The notes beneath the pieces were generated by a model. It had not been told where the DNA came from. It saw only the letters and a program-made list of their open reading frames with translations, and did not search any database. The translations under genes and the position numbers were made by a program. This document shows, in pieces, positions 30,589-47,246 of a stretch of DNA of 64,000 nucleotides (within the stretch, counting starts at the first letter, position 1; each line of letters begins with the position of its first letter). Source of the stretch: Beroe ovata (Eukaryota > Ctenophora > Nuda > Beroida > Beroidae); NCBI GenBank assembly GCA_946803715.1, contig CAMPET010000150.1:100960-164959 (forward strand), given 5' to 3'.

Positions 30589-33500
30589 CTAATTTACAAA
30601 ACTATCATTCTTTGAAAGACCTGTCACACTGATCTCTGCTGCTGATCGTTTCACAGAAGCACTCGTCGCTGTGTCTGCATCGGGTGCATCACCGTTCACC
30701 CGGACACGTTTGTTGCTCAATGTTGCGAAGGGAGGGTTGCTTGCGAAGGAGGGGTTGCTAGGCAACGCCCGTGATTCCGTACGTTGAGGGGAAGAACTGG
30801 CACTGTTAAGAGTTGTCTTACTGTTGACGCCGGAGGTAACGAGGCTGTTAGTGTCCTCCGGCTTGTCTTCTATTGGAGCACCACCATGTTGCTGTGAATG
30901 TTGCTTTAGGTTGTTGTGAGGCGTGAGCACACTCGGCTGAGTGTTGTCTTGAGTTGCAGGGGAACCAGTAATTGCAATCCTAGAAAGTGCAATGTTTATT
31001 TTCAGAATAATCTTATCATCCTTAAATCTAAAACGAAGTTCTACTTGAAAATTAGAAACACAGATTTTGGGGATTTCATTTTTCAACTCGGAAGTTATTC
31101 AGAAACTCGACAGCGATCATCAACATACCATAACTTGTTCTGGAGACTTGTTTGTTGATATTCTTCCACCAGATGCAGAACGTAGTCGGAAAACAGCATG
31201 TGTAGCAGATGGAATGAACCTGGTGTCGAATACTGGTGTAAAGTGGTGTCAACGATATCATTATGCATATAAACACCGGTGACAACGTCACAAACTGCAG
31301 GTGTCAATATTGTTCTTCTTGTACAGTTGTCTCATTTATACGTCATGATTTGTTGTCACAAGTTTAGCATAAGCTGGTGTCAATGTGCCCCACGAACATT
31401 CATATTACAGTGCAGCGTCAATGCAGATAACAGACCGTGACAACTGAACTATTACCGAAACTAGGGGCACTGCGCAACGTCAAATCCCGTACTATACGGG
31501 ATATGAAGTACGACCACTGAGTGACAAAACGCTGCGAGTACTTCTTGAACTTTTCCGGCGTTTCACTTCTCTGCGGAGACAATTGTTTACTAGAATAACT
31601 ATACTTTGATGAACAAGAAGGAAGGCTGATTGAAATGTTAAAAAGCACTTGGTTTGACAGCAAGATTTGTAATTATTGTGTCATGATTTGTTGTGTCATG
31701 ATTTGGTCGTTACCTTGACAACGAACTTGTCAACCAACTCCTTTATCCATTCAGCATATTCCTCCACACTTGCCTGCTCTCCAAGCAGCTCACTGAACTC
31801 GCTCTGAATCCCCTTCAGAACCCCACTTTTTATACCCCCATTAGGGGTTGAGAATAGGAACATCGCCTGACAAGATCAGGATTATCCGATCATAGAAACA
31901 GATAGTCCAATATCGAGAGTTTGCTATTCACCATACTTTAACGAAAAGTGGTTTTCACAGTTCTAACATTGCGAATCACAGCACGTTGATACACGCGTAT
32001 AGTATTCAACCTGATGGGAATCGCGCGCCACCAACATCAGCACGTGCAACTTTATCGTGTGCTTACCTGATGCGTCATGCTGTCAATGTCGAGATGACAC
32101 CAATCATGAATCATCTGGCTCACTGCGCTACTACTGCTCAGAACAGTCCTGGAACGAGGAAATGCAACAATCGGATCAGCAACGACCCTCGTTCAGTTTC
32201 ATGTTTCAGTTTGCTGTTTCATGATTCCTTAATCTGAGTGGTATATCGCTAGTTATTCAGTAACCATGGTAACTGACTAACTGGTATACCTGGTAGCTTG
32301 TGCGATGTGCGTCAGGGTTGTCTGTCGTCTCATCATAGCCACGAACAAATCAGACGCTTGGAGAACGGAGGTCACCAAATTATCTGACAACCCTGCAACA
32401 TACAAATGTGGAATGAACAGGGGTCTGATAGGAGGCCAGATATAATGTCTCTTGATGATCATACGAACCCAAATCATTTTCGGTCCATCGATAGGAATAT
32501 AAAGATGCGAGTGCGATATCAATCAAGCGCCACGTGTAAAATTTCGCATATATACCTGCAACGGCCATTTTGCTCCAACCACCGTATTGTTTACAGAAAC
32601 TCCGTATAGTTTGGGTAAGTGATGAGGGGATAGGGTGTAGTGGAGTCGGTAGGAGTAGGGAAATGATCGTCTGAAGGAGCAATCAGACGATGAGAAAATG
32701 GTAATTAGATGGTAATTAGGTAATTAGATGGTGGTCGTATGCTAAGATCATTGAAAAGTTTAAAACATTCATATCTTCAGCAATATATCCACATTTTGAT
32801 ATCTAACCTTGAACAACAGAATATCACAGTACGCAACAATATCGGGAAACTTGTCAAGAGAGGCGAGTTCCTCCTCATCGAAACTGGACCAGAACTTCAT
32901 TAACAGGGGCTCAACCTAGCGCACGCTACACGGTGAAAGTTCCATGTTCATGAAAGCTAAATCATAATTGGAGCAAATTTTGATCAATTGAGAGACTCAA
33001 TTCTAAAATATTTTAAAGTTTCATCGAAAAACTGGTCTATCCACAGATATACCTCTGAGAAAGAAGCTTTGACGATCACTTCCAGAACACTGTGCGCATA
33101 GATATGATAACTCTCCAAGAACTTGCCAATGTGGGTCGTTGATGCCTGTAGTGTGATATAATCAGTGGGAACTGAAGATATAACTTCTCATTTCGCGAAA
33201 GAGAAACGGTTTTCTTGCAGAATACCAGAATAAATGGTGACTGCATAGCCCTAAACATAGGGCAAAATGGGAGGCCAACAAACTATCCTCTTCTCAAAAT
33301 CAATTACCATTTGCAACACGTGATATATCCTACCAGTACCTTAGTTGGTATTTTCAACTGACGGACTTTAGGGAAGTCAGGTAGCAAGGAGGCAAGGACG
33401 TCTGAGGGCAGAGGCTTAACCTGAGAGTGTGATATTATGTTGCTTAGCAACAAGAACTTAGCAGCAACAGGTTGCCTGTAGAAACAAAATATTTTGCTAA

Positions 33501-34972
33501 GCAATATTGCTTACCGGTGAAACTGTGTTACTGGGTTTATGCTGGGGGACGGAAGATGGCTGCTTGTAGGTGTAATCGTTCATATGGTATTGCGATGTGT
33601 CCTTGATTGTCAACCCGTAGTAGTGATACCTGTTAACAATCAATAGCTGTTAACAGCTGTTTACAACTGCAGGTGTAACTGTTAACAACCCTCTCAATTT
33701 TGATCAACTCACTTGGACTGTCCTCGAGATCCGAGTCGCCGAGTTTTCAGTGATGGGAAATGCTGTCGTATGATCTAAAAAACAGGCAATCAATCAGGCA
33801 TATAAATAGCGGGGCAATTTTGACTTTTGAGTTCGAAGGATGCAGCTTCGGAAGGGAGAAATTTGATCGGAAAGGAACTCAGTTTCAGTGATCACTATTA
33901 ATAGAGATCCCAAAATAATGTCATTCCAGATGAGAGCGCGGCGGGGTTTACAAACTCACCTTGCCAAAGCTAGCAGCATTTACTGGCTGTACACTGTTTC
34001 TAACACAGAAATCCAGGTAGTGTTCGTAAAGTACATTCCGGGGAACACTGCAACCCTCAGCTATCTCGTAATTCTCTGACAACCTGGTGCACATGGTGTC
34101 AGCTGTTAGCGATACCAGTGTTGTCAGTTTTCTATGTTGTCAGGTTAAAGTTTTATCACTTAGCAGTGTCGTCAGTTTTCTATGTTGTCAGGTAAGTGTT
34201 AACACTTAGCAGTGTTGTCAGTTTTCTACGTTGTCAGGTTAAAGTTTTATCACTTAGAAGTGTTGTCAATTTCGTGTGGTGTCAGCTGTACTCGTGAGAG
34301 TTCTTACCATCGCTGCGTGACGGGCGAAATCAGTCTGCTAGCTGACTGGTGCCTCATTCTATCGTCATAGAGTGACATGCCACCACCCACAGTACCGGGT
34401 GACATGACACCACCAGTTGAGGAAATGACACCGGCGACTGGGACGAATTGGTGTCATAATTACATGACACCACCAACCAATTGGAATCATGAATAAAGTT
34501 GCAGTACAACTGATGAAATTATGTTCAAGCAATTTGTTGTAGTCCTAGTAGTACATTGACACATTATTGACACCAGTGATCATACTTGATGACACAACTG
34601 TATACCTCCTGAAGAGAGGACGGTGACACCATTTCCTGGTGTCAGTGAGGGACTCCTGATGGGTGACATGACCACCGGAGACATGACACCAGCTGATAAC
34701 GTGTCTCTGGCTGTAGCAGAGGGAGAAGTAAATCGTGAGAAAATAAGTTCGGGAATTGGTAGGAAATCATGAGTGCTATAGTTGTACTCATGGGGCTGAC
34801 CCCAAGAGAAGTATTTAGTTTTCAAATGCCCAATTTCAAATATTGTAGAACCTAGATAATTAGACTAATGTATAATAACAATTAGATTCAGTAATAACTC
34901 ACAGATGAGACTACTCTGATCCTCCCAATGAACGGATTCCACCTCCACTTTGAGTGGGAAGCCCCCTAACAT
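30589..34972 (-). CDS. RFX: RFX1/2/3-type winged-helix transcription factor
   Basis: Nuclear factor binding X-box DNA; in animals this class drives ciliary genes. Exons in transcript order: 34972-34903, 34710-34606, 34341-34308, 34083-33960, 33774-33713, 33629-33515, 33420-33340, 33145-33053, 32915-32808, 32670-32556, 32392-32290, 32148-32067, 31866-31714, 31570-31456, 31219-31129, 30979-30589. Phases join throughout, giving about 613 aa. After a Ser/Pro-rich segment ([17 protein letters not shown]) comes the DNA-binding domain at ~67-145: [46 protein letters not shown]. The extended dimerisation region follows: [56 protein letters not shown] and [20 protein letters not shown]. The C-terminus is Ser/Thr-rich. 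The first ATG (34972) is tentative; an upstream exon is possible. This architecture excludes RFX5/7 and points to the RFX1-3 group. Confidence 0.92.
30754..30766 (-). promoter_or_regulatory. X-box (RFX-site) match in the RFX last exon
   Basis: On the minus strand GTTGCC T AGCAAC matches the X-box with a 1-base spacer. It is in coding sequence (Leu-Pro-Ser-Asn). Confidence 0.3.
32260..32273 (+). promoter_or_regulatory. X-box (RFX-site) match in an RFX intron
   Basis: GTAACCATGGTAAC, a perfect palindrome fitting the X-box consensus with a 2-base spacer, lies in the intron between the exons at 32290 and 32148. A near match (GTTGCTTAGCAAC, 33439-33451) is in another intron of the same gene. Confidence 0.35.
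34084..34700. repeat. GGTGTCA/TGACACC-rich array across RFX introns
   Basis: Imperfect repeats of 'agtgttgtcagttttct..gttgtcaggtt' at 34122-34245 (three rounds, about 60 bp apart), then many TGACACC/GGTGTCA words to 34700, including within the coding exon 34606-34710. Confidence 0.6.
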
Positions 34973-35314
34973 CCGGCCTGCTCCTGGACGAGTGGTGGGT
35001 GGTGTCAAGTATATTGCAAGCGGAGCCGGATTATAATGGACATGGGAAAATGTGAAGAGGACTTGTAATAATGGTAATAATTCAATTCATGTTTAAAAAG
35101 TCGACGTGTTGGTTCGAAGAAAGCTTATCAAAAGTAATGATTACTAAGTAATCAGTTCCCCTGACAAGAAACGGAAAACGAATTTTGGAACGAAATTATT
35201 GCATTTGTGAGAGAGCCAGTACACTGCTGCATAGTGATAAAACAGTGCTAAGCAAGCAGAACTGGATGCGAGCTTTACGGTTACCATGCAACATTTAACA
35301 AGCTAGATCTAACT

Positions 35315-35328
35315 GTAGCCATGGCAAC
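35315..35328 (+). promoter_or_regulatory. X-box (RFX-site) match upstream of the RFX gene
   Basis: GTAGCCATGGCAAC fits GTNRCC(N0-3)RGYAAC and lies about 340 bp upstream of the RFX start codon used here. A partial site (GTTACCATGCAAC) lies about 35 bp further on the gene-proximal side. This placement suits auto-regulation; binding is inferred, not shown. Confidence 0.4.
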
Positions 35329-36119
35329 GGCTTTGTAAAAACACAACTCGTTTTGTCACCACGTCACACGTGTTCTATGATAAGCAAGAATCCGAAGTCC
35401 GTTGATGATAAACAGGAACATACCTCATTTCTATAGATTTCATCGGCAGAAAGCGGGACTCCCATAGTTGTGCCTTCACTGCACACTGGCTGTTTTTATG
35501 CCGGCTGCTGTGCTTCTCTCGCCCCTACGAAGATACATGTTTGAAAATGGTGCTCACATGCAAAAATCAAGTTTTTGCTCAGTCTGACTGCAGTACTTCC
35601 TGAGTTTCGAATACAATATTGATATTCAGTTTCACTAGAGAGGTCCTTGCTTTTTGTCAAAAAGCCCATGCCATCTACAACATTCAATCCTTCATAAAAA
35701 TAAAATCATGTACTCCACGTCTAAACAAGTATTGGTAGGCAACGTGTGTGTATGTGTGTTCAAAACACATTTCACGGTCACATGACTCGTAAACAAAAAA
35801 CGACTCAGAAAAGAGGGNCAAATACACATAAACCATCACACCTCTTGTCGTTAGAGCGTCCTGATTGGCTGTTACGATCAGCTGGGGATGAAATCAGCCA
35901 ATCAAATTGATTGTTTGTGCTGGAGCGCGCGTGCAAGTTCAAAACGCAACGTGTCACTGCGACACACGTGGCGCGTGTAACGTGTTTTCATATTTTAATA
36001 TAGTTTGAAATTGGCAGGTAAATAGAGTTAGGGGAGGAGTGCAATCAATTATGGGACACGTTTCGACCTCAACAGAACCCCCGCACAGGCTTATTTGTGT
36101 AATTGTAAAAAACACGTTA

Positions 36120-36345
36120 AAATTTCATCAAGTACAGTGTCTGACACTGTGACTGGTGACATGTGCCAATAGGTATATGATGAAAACATGACTAGTGTTG
36201 AGGCTTTTTCTGGTGTCAACGATGCTCAACCGTGACACAATTGTACTTGTACCAGTGACACCGACGTTATTGACACAACGTTCAATATCATTGACACCAG
36301 TTTTCAACACAACTTAATTTGACATTTTGACAATGACACCAGTCG
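36120..36345. repeat. Cluster of TGACACC/GGTGTCA words
   Basis: At least eight words such as 'tgacaccagt', 'ggtgtcaacg' and 'gtgacaccgac' occur in both orientations without a fixed period, as a degenerate array. Confidence 0.5.
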
Positions 36346-38250
36346 TAATAATAATAATAATATTGATAGCACTCACCTAGCCTCATTTAAGTGTTCTAGA
36401 CATCAGACGGTAACAAAATGTGGCATACTGACGCCCTGCTGACATGACCCTGCTGAAGTTAAAATCATCAGGGATAATATAGAACTGAGTAAAAGTGGAC
36501 TGCCATAGGTCAGCTTGGCACCTATAATAAATCGATAGCAGATAGCTCTCAACCAAATTTAAAGAGCTCGGAATCAAATTTAAAATGAATCTGATAACAA
36601 TATTTCTGTAGTTCAGAGACCTGAGACAGTCTACTTTGGGTTGGGCAATCATGGCTACCTATCACTATATAGATAGAATTCAGATGGCATTTATATTTAT
36701 GGACTGCTGATTTTCAAAAACCATTCTCACAGTTGAACAGCTGGTTTTTCTACCATTTTGATTGATTGAGGACGCAGGAATAAATAACATGATTGATGGT
36801 TCATGAATATCATTATAAATGAACATAACATAGAACTATTGTAATTGACAAATACAATTTGAATTGAATAAATTATCGCATTCACTAAATCTCGGGGAAT
36901 TCAATAAAATCAATTATAATCGACAAAATAAATCTCTACATAAACTGTATGCTTTGAATTATAATCTCGCTAAAATAGACCCCTATGGCACACCCATGAT
37001 TATACTTCTGTCTCTCTACCGAAGGAATGATTGAGATTTGAAGAACAGTTTTACCGCGATAATTTCATTATCCTCACTGCATTTCCCATCTAAACAAACA
37101 CTTCAACCAGTAACCACACACACATCCTTATATTAAGCCTCTCATGAGTGGCGTTATTAAGCACGTGCAATATAGCAAGGAGCGCCCAGTCACGTGATCT
37201 ATGTAGTTAATAAACCACGCGCGCGCGCTCGATAAGCTGTACTATTATAAAGTGCAGCACCGATGGGAAATCTCGTATATTTTAAGAGAAATCAGTTTAA
37301 AAGTACCGTCTATATATCTATCACTTTCCACGAAAATTCATCGCCTACCACTTGATAATCTAAATATTTAAATGCAAGAAAAGCTAACAAAGCATGCTTG
37401 CAATGGTACACCATGTTTTGTTATAACACTCCTTTGTTTGTATCAGTTTAAATACATTAATTTATTTAAAAAAGTTAAGCTTAGCACAAAATGATTCAAT
37501 AGAGAATCTCAAAGACTTTATATTATATGAATGCATCAATACTAGGGAGCTCACGATATAGAAAGTTGTATACGATTCATAATTGCTGAAAAGAAATCGT
37601 TACTGAAAATTCACACATTTATAAGATTAAGGTGTGTGACGTAACTTGTGAACTTTCCTTTTGATGTTTTATAGCTGCAGGATGATCAACTAAATCAAAT
37701 TAATGAATATATCATAGTTAAACAATTACCTCCCATGGTTTTGTTTTATATGAAGAGTAGATTTATACCACAAATACCTGGATCACCCTGAAAACGCCCG
37801 TGTTTCTTAAAAACTAGGTTTTTCTGAATTTACCCATGTAAATTGTAAATAGTATGAGATTCTACAACACATTAAGCAATATATGTAAAGATATAATATG
37901 TAAGAGTGAAATGAAAATGAAATCAAGATTAAAATGACGAGCCTAGGATATCGTGGAAGCACACACTTTCACAAGGGTTTTTGGCAATAATATCATTGAT
38001 TTCCCAAATTCAAAATAAATCGAAAACTCAAATACAAATATTAACTAAGTATAGCAAGATTTTGATCCCTCNCACAGATGACTTGGATAATTCCCATACT
38101 ATAAGCAAATATCAAATTCATCAACAAATACACAAATTAATGGTTATCTTATAACCAATCTATGGCAATTAAAATAAATTATACAAATAAAGAAACTTAT
38201 ACTTTATACTGTCCGAAGTATGCAAACTTGATGCCCACTTTCAACAGCTA

Positions 38251-41335
<3,085 letters not shown>

Positions 41336-43407
41336 GACGTCGAGTTGGGACAGGAACAACTATACATTGGGGGTGCCGGGGGTGAGAATTTGTGTGGGGT
41401 ATCGCATGGGGATAAACAAGTCGTTTCATGAAAAGCAATGGAGTTCGTCTCTTGGACAAATCAGAAGAATAAAATCAAGCAGACAAAGAAAAAATCATCG
41501 TTGTCAGAATGAGAAAAATGCTATCATCAGGGAAAACGCCCTACAGTCATTCATCATTCATGTCGAATAAATCATCCAAAGCTAGAGAAACAGAAAACAA
41601 TCATCAACACAACAACACGAGGAATCAGAAGTTCAAATACAGAGATAAAACTGAAACACACGCGCCGCCGACTACAGAACTCGACACAACAATCGATTTC
41701 AACTGAGAACACGGAGATTTATGAGTGAACACGCGTTACCATGCCCACATGACATTGACCGCCTCCACGCGCGTCGGGTGTGGACCACGTGCCGCCCTGT
41801 TGTCACGTGACTAACCTCCGCAAAGTTATTATCACATATAACACGCCAACTGCAAGAGAGATCTACCGATAACAAGCAACACCTATGTTTGATACTCACA
41901 CATGCGGTGAAGATCTACTAGATACTCAACACACATTGTTTACACGCTAATTGTTTTGAACTAAACTGCAACATGTGAACACACGATATATACCGATACG
42001 GCGGCTATAACATGGCCTGGGTAGGTCGTGTGTAGCGACCTAATTAGGAAGGTGGAAGCTAATCAGACTTCGCCCAACATAATAATATCACGTGACCCTC
42101 GCCCATGAACGGTGATCGCATGTGAGCCCGTATATTGTGACCGTAACCGTATAAAGTGGGGTGGATCAAAAGTTCAAGATCAGATTTCAATATGTATCTT
42201 ATTAGAGTTTTACTAGTATCTAATCAGTGTTTCAAGTAATCAGTGTTTCAAATATCTGATTAGAATCGTGATTCCGTGATTAACAACTATATGAAATTGG
42301 AGTGGGAACACCTTGTTTATTATTGGGTAGGTCATGAAAGCCATGGGTGTTTTCTTGACGTCATGGAATATATGAGCTGCGAGTTAACTGATGGGAAGGT
42401 CCCGAACCTAAATTGATCAGCTTGCTGTTTGGATATAACGGGTATCGGATAAAATCCGACCAGATGAAATTATAAATCTTGGAGACTGGAAGTATGATCA
42501 TTTACCATAATTCGCCACCAAAAATCAATAATATAATACGAGCTAAGTTCATGATGACTGACATGCTGACTGGCCGGTCCCACACCTTAATTCCTGCGCA
42601 AAGTTATTATGCTTAACCACACCGTATGCAGTAACTTATTATCACAGTAACAAGCAAGTGATTGAAAGTATAATACATGTTGGGGTGGGGACAATATATC
42701 AGCTCAGAAGAGGGCAGTATATGGTGTCTGTCGCGGAACGTTTGAAAAAACAAATTAATTTGTCATGTGAGAAGTGCGTGGATCAATAACTTCAGCTGTA
42801 TATTTTGCATGTGAGATGGGACATGGGCATTGGGCAATGTCTCCTATCCACTATAGATGTGACTAGAGCTGAGGAATAGTAATTGCCCATCCCCAACAAA
42901 TAATATGGAATAAGGAAAATTGAGGAATGATTTGTGGATGTAAATATAATTTAGTCCTTCTTTGATTTTTACTTGAAAAAGTACAAAAAATGGTTACAAA
43001 AAAACCAATGGTATGGATAATTGGATATCACCGCAAAGTTATTTTGTGCTCATAAAATTTGGGCGTTGCAGTATATAATATCGATCCTCATGCTATATTT
43101 ACTCGATCACTCATGTTGACCAGTACTAGCAGAGTAGCAGGCTATATAGAATTCGGCAATAAATAAAATCGGGGCGCAGAGTTTGATTTATTATAAAATC
43201 TATAATGACATGCTTATGATTTTCAATATAATCGAAATTATATGATAACTTTGATAAATATAATACCTAAATCTCGATCAATACTTTTCGAGACGTACTC
43301 ATCGCTCGAGCTCTCTCGATTTGCCGTGTTTTAATATAAAAGTAATAAATATACTTATCCCTTAAAACATCATGAGAGATAAATTTGTATGCAGCAATCA
43401 AAACTTC

Positions 43408-43473
43408 AAAAACACTTATAAATATGATGGAAGGGCGGGCAAAAACACTTATAAATATGATGGAAGGGCGGGC
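43408..43473. repeat. 33-bp perfect tandem duplication
   Basis: Two adjacent identical copies beginning 'aaaaacacttataaatatga' and ending 'agggcgggc'. Confidence 0.9.
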
Positions 43474-45434
43474 GAAAATTTGAGGGCCCTAACTATATAA
43501 TACTAATAGAAACGCTGCGGATTGCATTTAGGGGCTGTCAATTACTATCGTCGTCGGTGACCGTCAGTACAGTCAAAACTAGAAAAGAAGATTCTCGAAA
43601 TGACGACATTATAGGAATCCTGAGTTACTATTATAGTTCGTCTCTCAAATTTTCATCACATGTCTCGAATTTTCTGGAAATATTCTCGCAGGAAAAACCA
43701 TTGCAAAGACAGCAGTTGAATGGGTTTTAGCTTGATGAATCATCGTTACAAGATCTCATCAGCTCCTGTGTTGAATTTCAAACTTTAAGACCTAATCAAT
43801 ATGATTGTAGCAAATATCTAGCAAGTGACGAATATATTTCTTCACTTAAATATCACTTAGGTATGCGATATAAATTAAGCTGATTTCGCTAGTATCATGT
43901 GATCAGAAGATAAGATCGAATTTCGATATTGATGATCCTATCTGTTAAAATGAATGTTCAAATTATGGTTTCCACTGATTTTTCGAACTCAACACATGCT
44001 AATCTTGTATATAACACAACTATCGGTGAAAATTTGAGCTAAGACTGTTACTATAAAGGTCCTAGCCTCATCAAAACATTCCGCTCCTCAAGTATCGCTG
44101 CATAGTGTATGCTTGTCTTAATTTTAAAATACGGATTTCACTTTCAGACAATCGAACTAGTCATAACATTGTAGATATTATGAAGGTAGGTTTTGGGGAG
44201 GTTATTGTTCTGTTGATAGAAGGTCCATACAAAATGAGAATTAGAATAATCCGAATTCTAATTATGGAGTGAACCAGCTCATAATAACAAAATCACGAAA
44301 GCGCCTTCTCACAGAAAACTTTATATAACAACAAAAGAACAAAAGGGTTTTTGAAATTGAATGAACAATAAACCATGAGGCCCTTGAACAAAATTGCAGC
44401 AAAAGTTCAATGGAAAACATTGGTGCACAACATTATTAATATCATTATAGTAGGCAGTAGCCTTTTGGAAGAGACTACTCCATTTAGACGCTAGTTATTC
44501 GTGCGTTCTGATTAAGTACCAGATTTTGACTAAACGCGAACCTATAGAAGCTTTAGGTATGCATATGTGAGAGAGACTGAGAGAGCTGAAAACTAAAACT
44601 TTGAGAAAATTAAAAACATCAATATTCGCTAGGCCACGTCGATCATATGACTAAGACAAACGGCTATCGGCCTTAATGAACCCGGAATGTTGCTGCATTA
44701 TGGAATTCTCGCATTCTAACAACGATTATAGTTGCAAAAGTATATATTACAAAGAGAGTTTTTCGTTTCCATTTACAGGCCCATGACACCCGCGCGCGCC
44801 TTCTCAAGTCTCAAGTTTTCTTTTAAGCTTTGTTCAGGTCCATATAATATGCAATTGCAATTGCATGTGAGGAATTGATGTGGATATGTTCAATAAACAA
44901 TGTTTATGGGCTGTCATTGGATCAAAATGGCAGACAACTGTGTTTTCGATAACACTGAAATGAAATTTCGAGTAGAAAGGCCATTCATACGCAAGGTACA
45001 AAATTTTTTACAAAGATATCTTACTCCAGTAACGATATCTTATTAAAGTAACGTGGAAAGGTTTATCTTTCCATATACCTTCGTAGTTCGTACACTGGCC
45101 CTACGACCTGCAAACCCACCCACCCTCCCTCCCACACCCATAAATTTCCCACTGCTACTGAATTAATATGAACTGTTTTATGTTCCACGACCGATTCGAA
45201 GCATCACGATCACATATTGCACTTTGTTTGTTTAAAAAGCACATCTGATTGTTATCAAAATCACACTTCTCCGCATGCACTGCTTGTAATTGTATATTGT
45301 GTTTGATAAATTAATCATGTCAACTTTAACAAGTCGTGCCGCCGATTCGTTTGTTTTTGTGTAGATACAAAATTAACATCATTTAAACAAGATTGCATGC
45401 CGTGATGGGAAATTATATAAAAGCAAAAAGAGTG

Positions 45435-45500
45435 CACACACACACACATACATACACACACACACACACACACATACATGCACACATTACACACGCACAC
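45435..45500. repeat. (CA)n microsatellite
   Basis: A CA dinucleotide run with 'cata' interruptions; the ORF read through it on the minus strand is artefactual. Confidence 0.9.
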
Positions 45501-46836
45501 TTGGAGATCATATTAATACCTATTATGGGAATTTTAAAAAAGGCACACGCCCTATTATTCTCTGCAGTCTAAGTGAGCAAAAATCACACTGATTTTTAAG
45601 GTATCTACTATTGTACATTAAAACACCCCGTGATCTAGGATGATTTGCCGCCTTTCACGATTTGAAGATTTCCCCAATGATATGTAGACAGACACGCGCA
45701 CTAGAACAGACGACTCTTTTATGAACCGTGATGCTTGGGAATCAGCAAACACTGAAAAGATCTTAAAACTTGCCCTCTTGTTTGCTGCAAGAACACTCAC
45801 ATACTTACATTTCATAGTAGCATGACGTACCTCATGTTCACTTGTTAATCATCTAAACTCAGATAAAAGAAACAACAGATAGCTGCTCGCTATCGGATCC
45901 ATGGCGACCCAGTTATCAGAGCTTCGTCACGTGCTGTTCAAGACGCGCCGCGCACGCACAGGATATCATGTGATTGAAGTGATGGGAAATACGAAAAACA
46001 CAGTGGAAGAATCTGACTTGTAAGTTGTAATAGATCGGTAACAATTGTTCGGCCGAACCACGAAAAAAAGTACCGTGTACAATTTTAAAAACATTTTCTT
46101 GTGTTTATACTCAACAGCGTGCGAATTTCATTTCAGCTACACAAGTGTTACTTAAGAGTAACGTGAAATTGTGAATCGAACTCGAATATATTGGACCACT
46201 CAAGTTTGTATATTTACTTTTAAATTGTAGCAAAAATAGTAATCAAGCAATCATCAAAGACGGAAACCACTGTGAGAATTATAGTAGATGAGAAAAGAAG
46301 AGATAAAACCAAATTGGATGAATGAATAATTCACAACAGACGCCGGATTAACAAATCCTCGAGGAATCACATCTAATTTGGGTCATGAGTACTATTTCTT
46401 TGTTGGGCCTTTGCTTGTAGAAGAATAAAGCCGAGAATGAATATCATTTCCAGAGAAAGGGGGAAAGGGGCGGAGAGAGGAGATGGGTGAATAATATATT
46501 GATCATTGGGAGAATATGGGCGAGAAAATACTCGGATAAATACAGGGCGAGGTAATACTCAAATATATTGGGCGGTGACTTCATCAGAATATAGTTTATA
46601 CATTCACGCTAATCATTTACACATCATACTAGTCATATGCACGTGTCGAGGCTGTTCTTCAAACACATGGGAATATTTTCAGAAAAAAACCCAAAAAATA
46701 AACAAAATATTGAATAAAGGTTGTAATGATAAGAAGTAGTAATAGTAAAGTGTAGTAATGCTAAAAAGTAGAAGTAACAATAAAAAGTAGTTATAACAAG
46801 AATTACGCCCGTTATATTCCCGACAGGCGGGCGTTA

Positions 46837-47246
46837 TATTTCCACCCAGCCTTTAAAAGCAATCGGGTTAAAGTGTAAATTCTAAGGTCTGGCTAAATTT
46901 AATTTTTAATTGGGCCGCATTGCCAATGAACAACAAACAATGCTAGTGCTACGAGTAATTCAAAAGGATATTTACTTTTTAAGTTAGTAGTTACACGCGC
47001 GATCTTTTTGCCTTATTTCAACGGCCAATCTACGACGCCGCGCATTTCATAATTTCACTTTGCGATTGCGCGCATGCAATTGCGTGCGGAGTGGTTTCTA
47101 TGGCGTGTTTTATAAAGGAGGGACCACCGCATACCGCATACCGCATACGACCATCCTACCAACCCCACTATCTTCACCAAAATCTCCAAATTCCTAACCA
47201 CCTTATGCCTTTTTAGGCCGCTTCGCGGCCAGGCTGGGTGGAAATA
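46837..47246. repeat. Candidate non-autonomous element with 16-bp terminal inverted repeats
   Basis: TATTTCCACCCAGCCT (46837-46852) is the exact complement of 47231-47246. The 378-bp interior holds CG-rich words (cgcgcgatc, gcgcatgcaattgcgtgcg), a 'ccgcata' triple repeat (47129-47150) and, next to the right end, the hairpin GGCCGCTTCGCGGCC. That hairpin resembles AGCCGCTTCGCGGCT of the type B foldback repeats. Just left of it is another pair, CGCCCG/CGGGCG (46806-46833). Confidence 0.5.

Larger units (their letters stand above)
34973..38250. other. Intergenic region between RFX and the forkhead gene
   Basis: The RFX promoter should lie near its left end. It includes an X-box match at 35315-35328, CCAAT-type motifs at 35870 and 35898 (attgg/ccaat), a TGACACC cluster at 36120-36345, CG-rich 'acgcgcgcgcgctcg' at 37216, and single-base Ns at 35818 and 38072. 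No exon is supported; the rest is AT-rich. Confidence 0.5.

Noticed and set aside
35424-35465. Possible RFX first exon (MGVPLSADEIYRNE) with a good donor
   Set aside because: It ends in phase 0, while the next RFX exon's acceptor needs phase 1; joining them gives an early stop. It could still be an alternative 5' exon.
45315-45500. Cys/Val-rich minus ORF
   Set aside because: Translation of a CA/GT microsatellite.
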